A stretch of DNA of 64,000 bases from Anas platyrhynchos (GCF_047663525.1 NC_092587.1:46398501-46462500); one strand, 5' to 3'; positions 30,001 through 37,748 are shown, counted from the first letter of the stretch. The notes: a model not told the origin generated them from the sequence alone. A program made the numbers and translations.

Positions 30001-33000
30001 AGCACAGGGATTTTTCTGAAAAGAATCCTATTACAGAACTAACAGTATTGACAGTCTTAACAGCACCAGGCATCTCTTACATTTATTCTCTTAACAAATC
30101 ACTTCTACTAAAACCTCAGCAAAGAGTGCCTTGTGAAACCACAGCATCTACATTATTCATAGGTAGCAATTTATAAGGAAGGGAAATAACTAAAGAGAAG
30201 GGAATGCATGTTGGAAGATAACCTTCTAGCTGGCTTCTCATGTCTAAACTGTGTGGTTTCTGGTGTGAGATATCAGGATCTTTTCACTCTCCTGAGATAG
30301 TAAAAAGATGGTAGATCTCCTAAGATGGTAGACTAGAATGCAAGACACTTTCTTCAGCTGTTTTCTGACATTAAGGAATTTTGAATCCTTTTTTACAGTC
30401 TCCCAGACAGTTCTTCACTGTAGCTTATAAGACTTCCAGTAAAAAAAGCACAATAAGAATCATCAATTTTCCCACACAGAAAGCTACAAGCCACCTTCAC
30501 ATTTCAAGGTGAAACAGATGGCTGTATGAGCAACTTGTCAAAATGATCTCTACACCAAAGAATTACAACACTCATAGTCTTTTTTTTTTTTCCCCTAAAA
30601 GTATCACCTCGGCACAATTTTTGGTTCTTGGAAGTAAACAGCAAAGAAAGAAATGGGACATTCTAGAGGTGTATCTTAAAAGGAAAATGCAGTAACAGCA
30701 CAAACCAGGCCAAAAGCAACGACCTGAATACAATCTTCTCCCACATTACATCTTTGAAGAAAATCATAGCCCAGTCTAATAAAGAGCACCTTCTAGGTGG
30801 AGAATGCGTTCCTCCTGGTCCATCTGTAAGCAATTAATTGCTGGGTGGCTACTGACCTCTTACACCAACAGGAGACTACCAGTCTGGCCAGTAGGGGTAA
30901 ATCTGCAAAGAGGCTCCAAAGGAAGGAATCAGTCGGGCATCCAAGTGGAGTCCCTTTGGACTATCATGGCAAGAAACTTAGGAAAAGACTTCCAAAGTCC
31001 TAAAGGTTTGATATATACTACTTGAGGGAGAAGAAAAAAGCTAATTATCAGGCTGTAAAGTAACTGATAGTAAGAATGACTGTGGGAAGAGGTCTGGAAG
31101 GTAAGACTAGCAAATTTCTTCAGGATGATCAGCTGGAAAACCCCCAGCGAAGGCCATCCTTACTTTTTGTTTTGAATACTCTATTAAGAAGTGAGATCCT
31201 TAGCTGCAGCAATAAACTAGTGACAAATCTGACTAGACTGCCAACTTCAATGGGGACATTCAGGTGAAATATATCTGCTACAATGCCATGACTAAGTACA
31301 AATGAGTGCATGATACAGGAATGTTCCTTTGACACAGACAAAGAAGAGTGAGACACTTCCCAAACAGCTAATATGCCTTTCCTTTATATACATGTAGGCT
31401 GTAGGACACCAGAATAACAAGTTAAGCAAGTGAATTCTCAGAAAAATACTGGGCTTCTGGACCTCAGAGGTGAAGCTTCTTCATTTCCAACCAGTCTATG
31501 GATAAAAAAAAAAAAATATTTTCCTGAAAGGTCAATCCTTAATATTTTGCATAGGGTAAGGACCACGCAGCTGTATTTCTGGGTCACAAGTCTTTGCTAC
31601 AATTAGTACAGGATTTTCTGATACTGATCAGAAGATGTCTTATTGAATGAGGGTGGCTAAACCGCACAACATGAAATAAAATCAATAGTTTGTGTTAATT
31701 CCTTGATGTTCCCATTGCCCAAAGAAATGGGTTAAAACAACTTATCATTTAGTTGAGGGAAAAACATTTTTGATTGCTACTTCTTCTGCTGGAAAAGATT
31801 CATAACTCCAGCACAGGGCATGTAATCTGTATTTTTTGTTACTTACATTAGAACATTATAAGTGCCTAAATTACGGCCTTACTATTGACTTATCGACATC
31901 AAAGGCTGACAGCATTGGAAGAACGAAGCCGACAGTCTTCTAAAGTGTACATATGTACCATGTGGAAGCTCATTTTCTTGCTTCTGTAATAACAAGAGCA
32001 CTTTAATCATCAACCAAAATCATGCCAGAAAAAGTAGCTTGACAAATGACAAGGCAAGAATTCTTTAGAGCATTTAGGAAACCATCTGCAATAGCCATTA
32101 CCTTCAGAAATTCTTAAAAGCAACTAGACTAAGGCTAGTTCTGCAACCAGCAATTTTGAGTTATCAAACAATGAGAAAGCAAGGGAAAAACAGCATGGAA
32201 ATTTCAAGCACAAACAAATACCCGTGACTGTGCTAGCTACCTCAGTGTGTGTGCTAATAAGCAGAATTCTAGTTTTCTACCTCCATAACGTCCCTACACA
32301 TACAAAAAATGTCAGAGGATGCAGAGCCATGGGGAGCTTAGTGTTATGCAACGTTCTCCATGCCTTGGAGCTCTGGCATGGGTCACTCACTACTATCACC
32401 AACTGCTGGGATCAAGACCCAGGTAGTGTTAGCTCTCATCTCCTTGTGAGCTGCAGAATTCTTTAGATGGGAAAATGTTCTCATGCCAACTGAGCCAGCA
32501 TGGACATGGGTAACATCTACAAAATACCAGTTCTAAAAAGACAGAGCCTCATCAGGTCAAAATATTCCAGAGGGGAAGGTAAAGAACTGCTTGGAGACAC
32601 TGTTCACAGAAACTGATTACTTGACGTGACATTTGCGAATGGATCGGTTTCAGCATGCCCAGCTCTCAACCAGAAGATACAATGAATGTGTTCATTATCA
32701 GCAGTTTTCTGCTGAATTGGTGTTGTGTGAAGCAGCTGAGTGGCATTCCTTCCTCTGAGGGGCCTACAGGGGATACTTTTGAAGTAAGAATACAGATCAG
32801 CTAAAGCAAAAAACAGTCTGAAGCTATAAATGAAGGGCTTAAAAATACCAAAGCACTGAAATCAGCTGCTGAAGCAATACCAAAAGCCAACACACCAGGA
32901 TTTAAAATACTAGAGGCAAAGGCCTGGAGACCCATACCCGAGTGACAGATCTAGGCCTAGACCTAATGATGAACGTGCCACATAAACAATTTAGAAATCC

Positions 33001-34161
33001 AGAATACTTAGAAAAGGAGAGCTCTCCAGTGCAGACAAATGATAGACTGCAGAATCTGAGTACAACCTATGTCCAGCTCCTTTAGAGAAAGGCTATTTGT
33101 AGACTGCATCTAGGAAAGTACCAAGTGAAATATGTAAGGACTGAAGCCGCACGTAAGTGATAAGCTAAGCACCCTGTAGCCTAACTGCTGTGCTCTTTTC
33201 AAATTAAATTACGGTAACGGGAAACTTTCATTTTCATGTTAAAGATCTGTGAATTTAGTCTAGAACACAGCTCAGATAACAACAGGAGAAAATCAACTAT
33301 TTAGCTTAAAAGAAGCAGTTGAACATTTACGTTATAATATACCTAAACACAGCAGGGAGAGCTACATGAGAAATGCACAGTCTGCATAAGACATATGCAT
33401 GAACTGTGAATCATCCACCGATTTTAGTTGCTCTATATTAACTGCACCAGAAAATGTAGAGCTCTGCATACCCACAGATAGGCATGTATGTGAGCAAACA
33501 AATATGCACAATTATACTCGCCATATGTTCTGCCTGCATCGCCGTGTATAAAAATATACCTACGTAGACACGGCCATATGCACGAGGGGAGCCGTGTGTC
33601 GCTATCCTCGCGTGGCCCTGCTGGGAGCACATCTTTCGGGGCAGGCACAGCCCACCCGCGCCCACCCTCGCAGCCAGCAGCACAGCTTGGTGGGCTGCCA
33701 GCTGCTCCTTCAGGAGGGTTTTCCGGCTGAAGAGCTCAGGCAGCTCTGGTACCGCTGCAATGCCAGCAGCCACAACACCCTGCGCTTTCTTCCCACGGTA
33801 TTCACTTGGAGGAGGTGCAGAAAAAGGAGGTGTTGGGGTTTGGGAGGGTCTCATTTAGAATCATGGGGTCATTAAGGTTGGGAAAGCCCTCCAAGACCAT
33901 CTGGTCCAAGCACCCCCCTACCACCAATGTCACCCACTAAACCATGTCCCCAAGCACCACGTCCAACCCTGCCTGCAACACAGGCAGGGGCGGCCCCTAC
34001 CCGCGGCGCTGCAGGTCGTGGCGCTGCGGCTCGGCCTCCCCCGCGCCCCTCAGGCGCCTGAGGAAGCCCAGGACGTCCCGCAGCTCGGCCTCCAGGCTGT
34101 CCACCACCGGGTTGCCCGGCTCCACGGCCCCGTAGAAGGCAGCCGCCGGCGGCTCCGCCAT
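1..34161 (-). CDS. CFAP54: CFAP54 (cilia and flagella associated protein 54), N-terminal 739 residues, 18 exons, partial at left edge
   Basis: CFAP54 is a component of the C1d projection of the axonemal central apparatus in motile cilia and sperm flagella; loss in mice causes hydrocephalus, mucus accumulation and male infertility (family knowledge). Seen here: eighteen minus-strand blocks, each bounded by a GT donor and an AG acceptor, join without frame conflict into 2,217 bases. Exons: 34161-34001, 29248-29143, 24250-24104, 18486-18343, 17894-17781, 17689-17588, 15663-15465, 14647-14552, 13691-13579, 13462-13294, 12642-12557, 9719-9569, 7785-7718, 6892-6767, 6140-5993, 5173-5096, 5015-4894, 87-1. 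Mammalian CFAP54 is about 3,100 residues, so roughly a quarter is here and the rest lies left of the window. The protein looks mostly helical, with no catalytic motif and no signal peptide. The name rests on recognising the family (conserved stretches such as YKPRLPD and [12 protein letters not shown]) and on the neighbouring CDK17-like promoter; I could not run an alignment. Confidence 0.88.
1355..1379 (+). repeat. CAC trinucleotide microsatellite
   Basis: Eight CAC units in CFAP54 intron 17. Confidence 0.95.
2253..3628 (+). mobile_element. CR1 LINE, 5'-truncated and inactive, antisense in CFAP54 intron 17
   Basis: About 1.38 kb matching the 3' portion of avian CR1. The reverse transcriptase part is readable across several frames: [15 protein letters not shown], then [15 protein letters not shown], then [17 protein letters not shown], where the catalytic FADD box has become FANN. 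Downstream come [12 protein letters not shown], the AAQKAN block and [17 protein letters not shown]. At least three frame breaks or stops (near 2,539, 2,650 and 2,959) split it. It ends in the CR1-type terminal motif ATTCTATGAACTCTATG with no poly-A tail, as CR1 does. A decayed copy with no coding capacity. Confidence 0.93.
4894..5015 (-). CDS. CFAP54: CFAP54 exon 17 (residues 670-710)
   Basis: 122 bases ending on a codon boundary. Acceptor TTTTACAG, donor GAG|GTAATA. Encodes [20 protein letters not shown] followed by [20 protein letters not shown]. Confidence 0.87.
5096..5173 (-). CDS. CFAP54: CFAP54 exon 16 (residues 644-670)
   Basis: 78 bases, entering with two bases and leaving one. Acceptor CCTATATAG, donor ACAG|GTAAGG. 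Encodes [20 protein letters not shown] then DSHYLT. Confidence 0.85.
5993..6140 (-). CDS. CFAP54: CFAP54 exon 15 (residues 595-644)
   Basis: 148 bases, leaving one base. Acceptor TTATTAG, donor CAAG|GTAAGT. Encodes a Gly/Asn-rich linker, then the helix [20 protein letters not shown]. Confidence 0.9.
6767..6892 (-). CDS. CFAP54: CFAP54 exon 14 (residues 553-594)
   Basis: 42 codons, phase 0. Acceptor CATCTTAG, donor AAG|GTAAAT. Encodes [20 protein letters not shown], an amphipathic TPR-like helix, then a hydrophilic loop. Confidence 0.9.
7718..7785 (-). CDS. CFAP54: CFAP54 exon 13 (residues 530-552)
   Basis: Shortest exon, 68 bases, next to a long T tract on the sense strand that serves as its pyrimidine tract. 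Encodes [20 protein letters not shown], a charged linker. Donor GATG|GTAATG. Confidence 0.85.
7788..7813 (+). repeat. Poly-A tract, pyrimidine tract of exon 13 acceptor on the minus strand
   Basis: About 26 consecutive A on the plus strand, directly next to the exon 13 acceptor. Read as T it forms an unusually long polypyrimidine tract. Confidence 0.95.
9569..9719 (-). CDS. CFAP54: CFAP54 exon 12 (residues 480-530)
   Basis: 151 bases. The acceptor lies directly beside a T-rich tract (poly-A on the plus strand); donor ACAG|GTAAAG. Encodes [20 protein letters not shown], a hydrophobic helix ([17 protein letters not shown]) and a lysine/serine tail. Confidence 0.88.
9721..9856 (+). repeat. Poly-A and A-rich low-complexity region beside exon 12
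   Basis: A run of about 20 A, then A-rich sequence with further A runs at about 9832-9856. The first run doubles as the pyrimidine tract of the exon 12 acceptor. Open frames across it are lysine- or phenylalanine-rich artefacts. Confidence 0.9.
12319..12358 (+). repeat. Perfect 20-base tandem duplication
   Basis: The unit ATCTCCAATAAAATTATAAA occurs twice back to back in CFAP54 intron 11, followed by AT-rich degenerate sequence to about 12,410. Probably a recent slippage event. Confidence 0.95.
12557..12642 (-). CDS. CFAP54: CFAP54 exon 11 (residues 451-479)
   Basis: 86 bases. Acceptor GAATGTAG, donor CAG|GTATAA. Encodes [20 protein letters not shown] and SCVSTSKQ. The acceptor has a weak pyrimidine tract and was fixed by phase: exon 10 leaves one base and needs two here. 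Confidence 0.85.
13294..13462 (-). CDS. CFAP54: CFAP54 exon 10 (residues 395-451)
   Basis: 169 bases, phase 0 in and one base out. Acceptor CAATTAG, donor AGAA|GTGAGT. Encodes [20 protein letters not shown], then a basic stretch ending in [10 protein letters not shown]. Confidence 0.9.
13579..13691 (-). CDS. CFAP54: CFAP54 exon 9 (residues 357-394)
   Basis: 113 bases. Acceptor CATTGCAG, donor CAG|GTAATC. Encodes [20 protein letters not shown] and [17 protein letters not shown], a helical pair typical of repeat scaffolds. A 116-base intron separates it from exon 10. Confidence 0.9.
14552..14647 (-). CDS. CFAP54: CFAP54 exon 8 (residues 325-357)
   Basis: 96 bases entering with two bases and leaving one. 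Acceptor TTTTAAAG, donor ACAG|GTAAAC. Encodes [20 protein letters not shown] and then [11 protein letters not shown]. Joins in frame to both neighbours. Confidence 0.87.
14909..15255 (+). mobile_element. Avian endogenous retrovirus LTR remnant, in CFAP54 intron 7
   Basis: Starts TGTGGTGGATTGACCTTGGC and continues with GGCCACCCAGCCACTCTCTC, CAACAGGACAGGAGAAAGTA and, near the end, CTTATGGTATGAAATAC. I recognise this order as a dispersed avian LTR seen in many bird genomes; the class is not certain. It begins with TG as LTRs do, has internal deletions, lacks a clear CA end, and has no adjoining coding region, so it is a decayed solo LTR. It is antisense to CFAP54. Confidence 0.6.
15465..15663 (-). 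CDS. CFAP54: CFAP54 exon 7 (residues 259-325)
   Basis: Longest coding exon in the window, 199 bases. Acceptor TTCCTACTCAG, donor TCAG|GTAACA. Encodes [20 protein letters not shown], a helix ([13 protein letters not shown]) and a proline-rich loop, then [13 protein letters not shown]. It leaves one base for exon 8. Confidence 0.9.
16163..16190 (+). repeat. Poly-A tract
   Basis: About 27 consecutive A in CFAP54 intron 6. No recognisable retroposon body lies next to it. Confidence 0.95.
16534..16560. repeat. Perfect inverted repeat, 11-bp stem and 5-base loop
   Basis: AAGACTAATCT, loop CTTCA, AGATTAGTCTT. Lies in CFAP54 intron 6, about 300 bases from the GGAA array. Confidence 0.95.
16857..17006 (+). 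repeat. Long GGAA/GAAG tetranucleotide microsatellite, CFAP54 intron 6
   Basis: About 36 uninterrupted GAAG units (roughly 148 bases), by far the longest simple repeat in the window. On the CFAP54 sense strand it reads TTCC and gives a meaningless FLPS-repeat open frame. Its purity suggests a young, length-variable locus. A poly-T tract (17031-17053) follows. Confidence 0.98.
17588..17689 (-). CDS. CFAP54: CFAP54 exon 6 (residues 225-258)
   Basis: 34 codons, phase 0. Acceptor TTTGTGCCAG, donor AAC|GTAAGT. Encodes a strongly basic segment ([19 protein letters not shown]). Confidence 0.9.
17781..17894 (-). CDS. CFAP54: CFAP54 exon 5 (residues 187-224)
   Basis: 38 codons, phase 0. Acceptor TTTGGACAG, donor AAG|GTATCA. 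Encodes [17 protein letters not shown] followed by a serine/glutamate-rich linker. The intron to exon 6 is only 91 bases. Confidence 0.9.
18343..18486 (-). CDS. CFAP54: CFAP54 exon 4 (residues 139-186)
   Basis: 48 codons, phase 0 at both ends. Acceptor TTTATTTCAG, donor GAG|GTATCC. Encodes the hydrophobic [19 protein letters not shown] block and a Cys/Tyr-rich helix ([15 protein letters not shown]). The helices are buried-type rather than clear membrane spans, and the family is axonemal. Confidence 0.9.
20451..20470 (+). repeat. AAT trinucleotide microsatellite
   Basis: About six to seven AAT units after a short A run, CFAP54 intron 3. Confidence 0.9.
21048..21074 (+). repeat. CT/TA dinucleotide microsatellite
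   Basis: Three CT units pass into about eleven TA units, CFAP54 intron 3. Confidence 0.9.
21340..21427 (+). repeat. Poly-A runs followed by poly-T run
   Basis: Interrupted A runs (21340-21380) and a T run (21411-21427) about 30 bases apart could pair as an AT-only inverted repeat. CFAP54 intron 3. Confidence 0.85.
22044..22070 (+). repeat. CAA trinucleotide microsatellite
   Basis: About eight ACA/CAA units, CFAP54 intron 3. Confidence 0.9.
23040..23214 (-). mobile_element. CR1 3'-end fragment, inverted, in CFAP54 intron 3
   Basis: Reads as the reverse complement of the CR1 tail: GGTTTGGATTGGAAAGGACC, then CCCTGCCATGGGCAGAGACA, then the block meaning 'gaggtgctcaaggccaggct' on the other strand. 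The same sequence is found in the long CR1 at about 3,440-3,610. In this orientation it is sense with respect to CFAP54. Confidence 0.9.
23496..23571 (+). repeat. AAAAT pentanucleotide microsatellite
   Basis: About ten AAAAT units with AAAT variants at both ends, some 280 bases right of the CR1 fragment in CFAP54 intron 3. Confidence 0.92.
24104..24250 (-). CDS. CFAP54: CFAP54 exon 3 (residues 90-138)
   Basis: Exactly 49 codons, with phase 0 at both ends. Acceptor TTCTTCAG, donor ACG|GTAGGC. Encodes [17 protein letters not shown] and a later [18 protein letters not shown]. No stop in frame. Confidence 0.9.
27377..27400 (+). repeat. AAT/AAC compound trinucleotide repeat
   Basis: Four AAT units change to four AAC units in CFAP54 intron 2. 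Confidence 0.85.
28323..28366 (+). repeat. 17-base minisatellite, about 2.6 copies
   Basis: The unit GGTACCCAAAGAAAGAA is followed by GGTACCCAAGGAAAGAA and a partial GGTGCCCAAA. It sits at the edge of the ancient LINE-like fragment. Confidence 0.92.
28385..28860 (+). mobile_element. Ancient amniote LINE-like fragment (CR1/L3 type), in CFAP54 intron 2
   Basis: Despite heavy divergence, the order of phrases matches an old amniote retroelement abundant in turtles and crocodilians: AAATTCCACAGCTTTAGTAC, a CTGTGAAGA segment, CTCATGATTTCACAGACCTG, then AGGAGACCAGAAGTGCACAC, TCTGTTCTCTGTTCCCCTCC and a final TGAGCACTGAGTTGACATC. Open frames across it (104 and 74 codons) are incidental. The family name is from memory of the pattern, not a search. 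Confidence 0.55.
29143..29248 (-). CDS. CFAP54: CFAP54 exon 2 (residues 54-89)
   Basis: Acceptor TTTTTAG, donor AAA|GTAAGT. Encodes [16 protein letters not shown] followed by [18 protein letters not shown], a tract typical of the CFAP54 N-terminus. It enters with one base (phase 2) and ends on a codon boundary. Confidence 0.9.
29249..34000 (-). other. CFAP54 intron 1
   Basis: 4.75 kb between the CpG-island exon and exon 2. Apart from short A runs and the CR1 tail at its 5' end I see nothing. Base composition becomes GC-rich only in the last 450 bases towards exon 1 (33,590 onward). Confidence 0.75.
33856..33975 (-). mobile_element. CR1 3'-end fragment, inverted, ending beside CFAP54 exon 1 donor
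   Basis: TAGAATCATGGGGTCATTAA followed by GGTTGGGAAAGCCCTCCAAG and the ACCACCAATGTCACCCACTA segment is a CR1 tail in reverse orientation. Its inner end lies about 25 bases from the exon 1 splice donor (AC at 33999-34000). Confidence 0.85.
34001..34161 (-). CDS. CFAP54: CFAP54 exon 1 (start codon, residues 1-54)
   Basis: Starts [11 protein letters not shown] and runs through an acidic, leucine-rich helix ([17 protein letters not shown]) to an arginine-rich end. The donor reads CGG|GTAGGG. It leaves two bases of a codon, completed by the first base of exon 2. The start was chosen because it lies in a CpG island just downstream of an X-box and splices in frame to exon 2. It is far more GC-rich than the other exons, as usual for a promoter-proximal exon. 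Confidence 0.85.
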
Positions 34162-34188
34162 CCTCCGGCCCGGCCGCGGCGCGGCGGC

Positions 34189-34201
34189 GTCGCCAAGCAA
34201 C
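34189..34201 (+). promoter_or_regulatory. X-box (RFX transcription factor site) in CFAP54 promoter
   Basis: GTCGCC-A-AGCAAC matches the X-box consensus GTNRCC, spacer of 0-3, RGYAAC at every defined base. It lies 28 bases upstream of the CFAP54 ATG. RFX2/RFX3 acting with FOXJ1 through promoter-proximal X-boxes is the known control of motile-cilium genes, so the site fits the gene's role. Confidence 0.7.
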
Positions 34202-34230
34202 GGGCACGGGCTGCGGGCCTGCCCGGGGAC

Positions 34231-34524
34231 ATGGCGGCCGCGGCGGGGCCCCCCGGGAGGGAGCCCCGCGAGCCTGGGGCCGGGCTCTGGCAGCCCAAGG
34301 TGCCGCCCTGGGTGTCCCCCCGCTTCCAGCAGAAACGAGCAGAGCCCCTCCTTCAAGGCTGTAGGAGGGCATGGCACCGAGGTGTTTTGAAGTTGTCTGT
34401 GGGCATCACGAAAAGGGGCTTGGGAGGGAGGCTAAGCAAAACGGATCGGTTGGCACCTGCACAGCGCCTTGCCACCTGCATGTCAGCCATGAGTTACTGG
34501 CATCCCGCTAATTCGTGGCTGATG
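34231..34524 (+). other. Possible divergent transcript with short open frame (function unknown)
   Basis: An ATG at 34,231 in the context GGACATGGCGGC, resembling the YY1/TISU initiator of short-leader genes, opens a frame beginning MAAAAGPPGREPREPGAG and going on to LWQPKVPPWVSPRFQQK. It stays open to 34,677. A good splice donor, GATG|GTAAGG, lies at 34,524/34,525, so a 98-codon first coding exon is possible. Beyond the donor the frame runs into a CR1 fragment. I recognise no domain. It may only be a non-coding antisense product of a bidirectional promoter. Confidence 0.3.
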
Positions 34525-34560
34525 GTAAGGGAACGACCAGAGAGACATGGAGTGATAGGA

Positions 34561-34678
34561 ACCACAGAATCACAGAATCCCAATCATCTAGGTTGGAAAA
34601 GACCACCAAGATCACCCAGTCCAACCTCTGACCTAACACTAACAAGTCCTCCACTAAACCATATCACTAAGCTCTAAA
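34561..34678 (-). mobile_element. CR1 3'-end fragment, inverted, upstream of CFAP54
   Basis: CACAGAATCACAGAATCCCA, then GGTTGGAAAAGACCACCAAG and GATCACCCAGTCCAACCTCT: a CR1 tail with its terminal octamer repeats. Similar to the piece at 33856-33975 but from a different insertion, so the CFAP54 promoter is flanked by two CR1 tails in the same orientation. Confidence 0.9.
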
Positions 34679-37600
34679 CCAGAAAACGCTGCATTTGCCA
34701 GGCCAGCGAAACGATGAGGGAACCATTTAGGTACTGTGGGGGATGTGCACAATCTTAAATTACTCCGTGACTAATGCACCTGACTCATTCTACAGGCTGA
34801 TTTGGTATTGTTACCGGCTGGGAGTTGTGCACATCCGTCATCCAACAGGTACCGTGTGAGTAGGGGAAGGTGTTTCCAGCAGGGATTAGAGGCCGTTCGT
34901 GTGTGTGAAGTAATTCATAAGGATGAGGGAGAGGGTTCCTTGGATTTCTGTGGAAGAAGTAGAAAACAAAGCCTGCCATGAAAAGACCGGACACAAAGGT
35001 GCTGATGCTGAGATTTAGAAATCACTGGGTACAGGGACAAATTTTACAAGACAACTGAAACAGGAGAAGTTGGCTTGGAGAGTGTGGTGGTTTTACTGCT
35101 ACATGTAAAGATTTTGTCTGGGCTTTGCCACACTAACCAAAGAACTTCCTGTGATGGATTCCAGATGACTAATGTACCCTGGCTTCTGGTGAGAGGCTGC
35201 CTGGGCCACTGGAAGCGCTGCTGGTTTTGTCCGTTTCGGGACCCTGAGCTGAGCTAGTTTGCCTCACTAGATGGTGCTACATCCCAAAGGGCTGATCTGC
35301 GAATTCACAGCTGATGCGAGATGTGCCCTTATAAAGCAGCAGTGCCTAGGAGCTTTAAGGGGTACTACTGGAGAGGCACTAAATGAGACTCTTGAGTAAA
35401 ACTTTGTGTATCTCTAACATTTGGCTAGCAGATGGTGGACTGAATGTAATATTAGCAGTTAGATTTAGTGTTTGCAGCCATAGAAACAATTTGAGTCAAA
35501 GAAAACAATAAGACAAATGGAGTATAGTCATTTCCCAAAGGAGAAGATTAGAGAGCTAAGTAAAGATAAAGTTTTAACCACTGGGAAGTTAACCAGGGCG
35601 TAGCTGACCAGCCAGCTCGCAAAGAATGTTCAGTCTAAAATTCCTGCGTCAGAGCTCAGCAGGGTCTGACTCTACACTCCCTTCTAGATGGAGGTTTAGT
35701 GCAGGGAGAACACTTCAGACACTCAGTACCAGGGGCATAATCCCCTGCAGAGCCATAGCAAGGTGTCACACTGCAGCAAACGTCATAGCATGTATGTTAT
35801 TTCAACTTTGGATGCTTGCAATATTGATTCCTATTTTATTGTGTTGGAGAAGACTCAGATTTACACTTCAGTGGGTCCAAAAGTCAAAAGGGCTTATAGT
35901 TAAATGAATAGAGCTTTTTAACTTCAGAAAGCTTATCTGTTATTCAGAAGCCTTCAGTGTACATAACCTGGTGTTTACAGAGAAAACCTTGGTGTATGCA
36001 AAACAGTAAGAAAGTAATGGCTATTGAAATTGAAACCATGATAGGAGAATTTCCTCAAATAAATGGAATATACATATCAGTACCTGTATGACTTGGAGAG
36101 TTTATAGCAATTTTTTGAATTATATATGCCCTTACAGCCTAAAAACAAAAAGAAAAAAACTTACTGGTTGATTGAAAGACCAATGATTTTGTTGTCACTG
36201 ATAGGTGAACATTTAGATTGTAATCTGAATTAAGGTAAAACCAGAGAGAAACTAGACAAGACTATGGTCTTGTATGGAGTATTGGCACAGACAGGATCCC
36301 AAGAAGTAGAATTTAGGTAAATCCATTGCCTCAAGCAGAGAAGTCATAGCAACCTATGATTTAACATTACAAGGCCAGTTATGAGCAATCTGCCATAGAA
36401 TGGCCCACAAAGAATTAACTTAGTAAAAGTCTGTATCAGAAATGTCTGCTCTCATGGCTGTAGGACCAAGAGTATGCTTGAGTCTGAAAGAGGAAAGACT
36501 GTTGCTAGCTCATCAGGCTCCCGGCTTACTTCTTCTCTTGTGTCACTTCCACTTGTGTGAACTACAGTGAAGTTATCAAGAGCAAACAAAAGGGGGAAAG
36601 CACTGTGTGACCACAATAAAGTCAGACAGGAAGAGTGTCCAGTGGTTTCAGGGTGCAGGGGCTGAGGTAACGTCTGTGGAGCCCTATTTAGTACAATAAT
36701 CAAAGTTTGTTCCCTATCAGTAATTCAGAGGTGCACGTTCAGATCCATTCCTAGGATGCTTGTAGTGAATGCGTCCTTTGAATTAGGGTGCCTAGCAATT
36801 CTTCTGTATGATATGAAGAGACAGAGACAATGGTGAACACTGTATTAACCAGACTTCAACAGGGTAACTTGACAGTCTCCAGAGATCAAACATCTATCTA
36901 AATTTATGTATCTTTCTTGATGCTTCTAGGTGGGAAAAAAAAAAAAAAGTCTGAGCTGAGGTGATTATGGGCCATTGCTGTAGCATCTTCAGGCTGATAG
37001 GGTAACGAAGGCATGGGACTTTAAAATAACTCTGAACATATATTGTGAAGTATATCAGTGCTGTTTGTGTCACTGAGTAGTATACAAAATTTGTTAAACA
37101 GTGATATGGTGTCTGTACTCTAGAACATACATTAGCAAAGTGGCTGAAGCTTGTGAATCTTGACAAACAAACAATTGATGGTCTTTTCAGAGCAGATCTG
37201 AGACAGTTTTAATGCAAGTGAACACTCAGGGAAGGAAAACACTCAGTTTTTACTTGAAAAGCAGCGCTGGCCTCCTTTCTGAGCTGGCACGTCAATGTAA
37301 GAGGAATGATCAGCAGAAGGAAGGATGGCAGCTACTGAGAACTGTGCAATTGCCAGGATCTTGTAAGGCTGCATTCGTGTTTGTGGTGAGAGTTCTCACT
37401 ATGTTTCAGTTGTATCATATGAAAGGTTTTAGTGCTGAATTCTGAAGATAAAGTTTATCAAGGTTATCATACAAAAGTGTTGTGGTGTTTTTGTTTTTTT
37501 TTTTTTTTAATTTCTTTTTCGTGTGAGTGTGAATGCTAACAAAACCTTCTTTTCTTTTTTTATATTCTTAGGCATGCAGATGAGTTTCAGTTGATTTCCA

Positions 37601-37714
37601 GAAAATGTGTTATATGGGAGAAGTGATCTTGTTCCACTGATTATTTTTTTTTTTTCTAAAGAAAATGTAGGAATGCATAATATTTGTGTGAACAATCTAT
37701 GAGATTTAACTCAG

Positions 37715-37748
37715 CCCACTCAGGCTGTATTGCTATGCACTGAGTGGG
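37715..37748. repeat. Inverted repeat, 9-bp stem and 16-base loop
   Basis: CCCACTCAG at 37715-37723 pairs with CTGAGTGGG at 37740-37748. Confidence 0.85.

Larger units (their letters stand above)
33990..34330. promoter_or_regulatory. CFAP54: CpG island and promoter of CFAP54, probably bidirectional
   Basis: The GC content and CpG density jump sharply against AT-rich flanks. The island covers CFAP54 exon 1, the X-box at 34189-34201 and a plus-strand ATG at 34,231 in an ATGGCGGC context. No TATA box is seen, as expected for a CpG promoter. The transcription start is not visible and is inferred to lie roughly at 34,165-34,230 on the minus strand. Confidence 0.75.

Noticed and set aside
34018..34677. 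219-codon plus-strand frame starting at 34,018
   Set aside because: Its first 71 codons are the complement of CFAP54 exon 1. Only the part from the ATG at 34,231 deserves attention.
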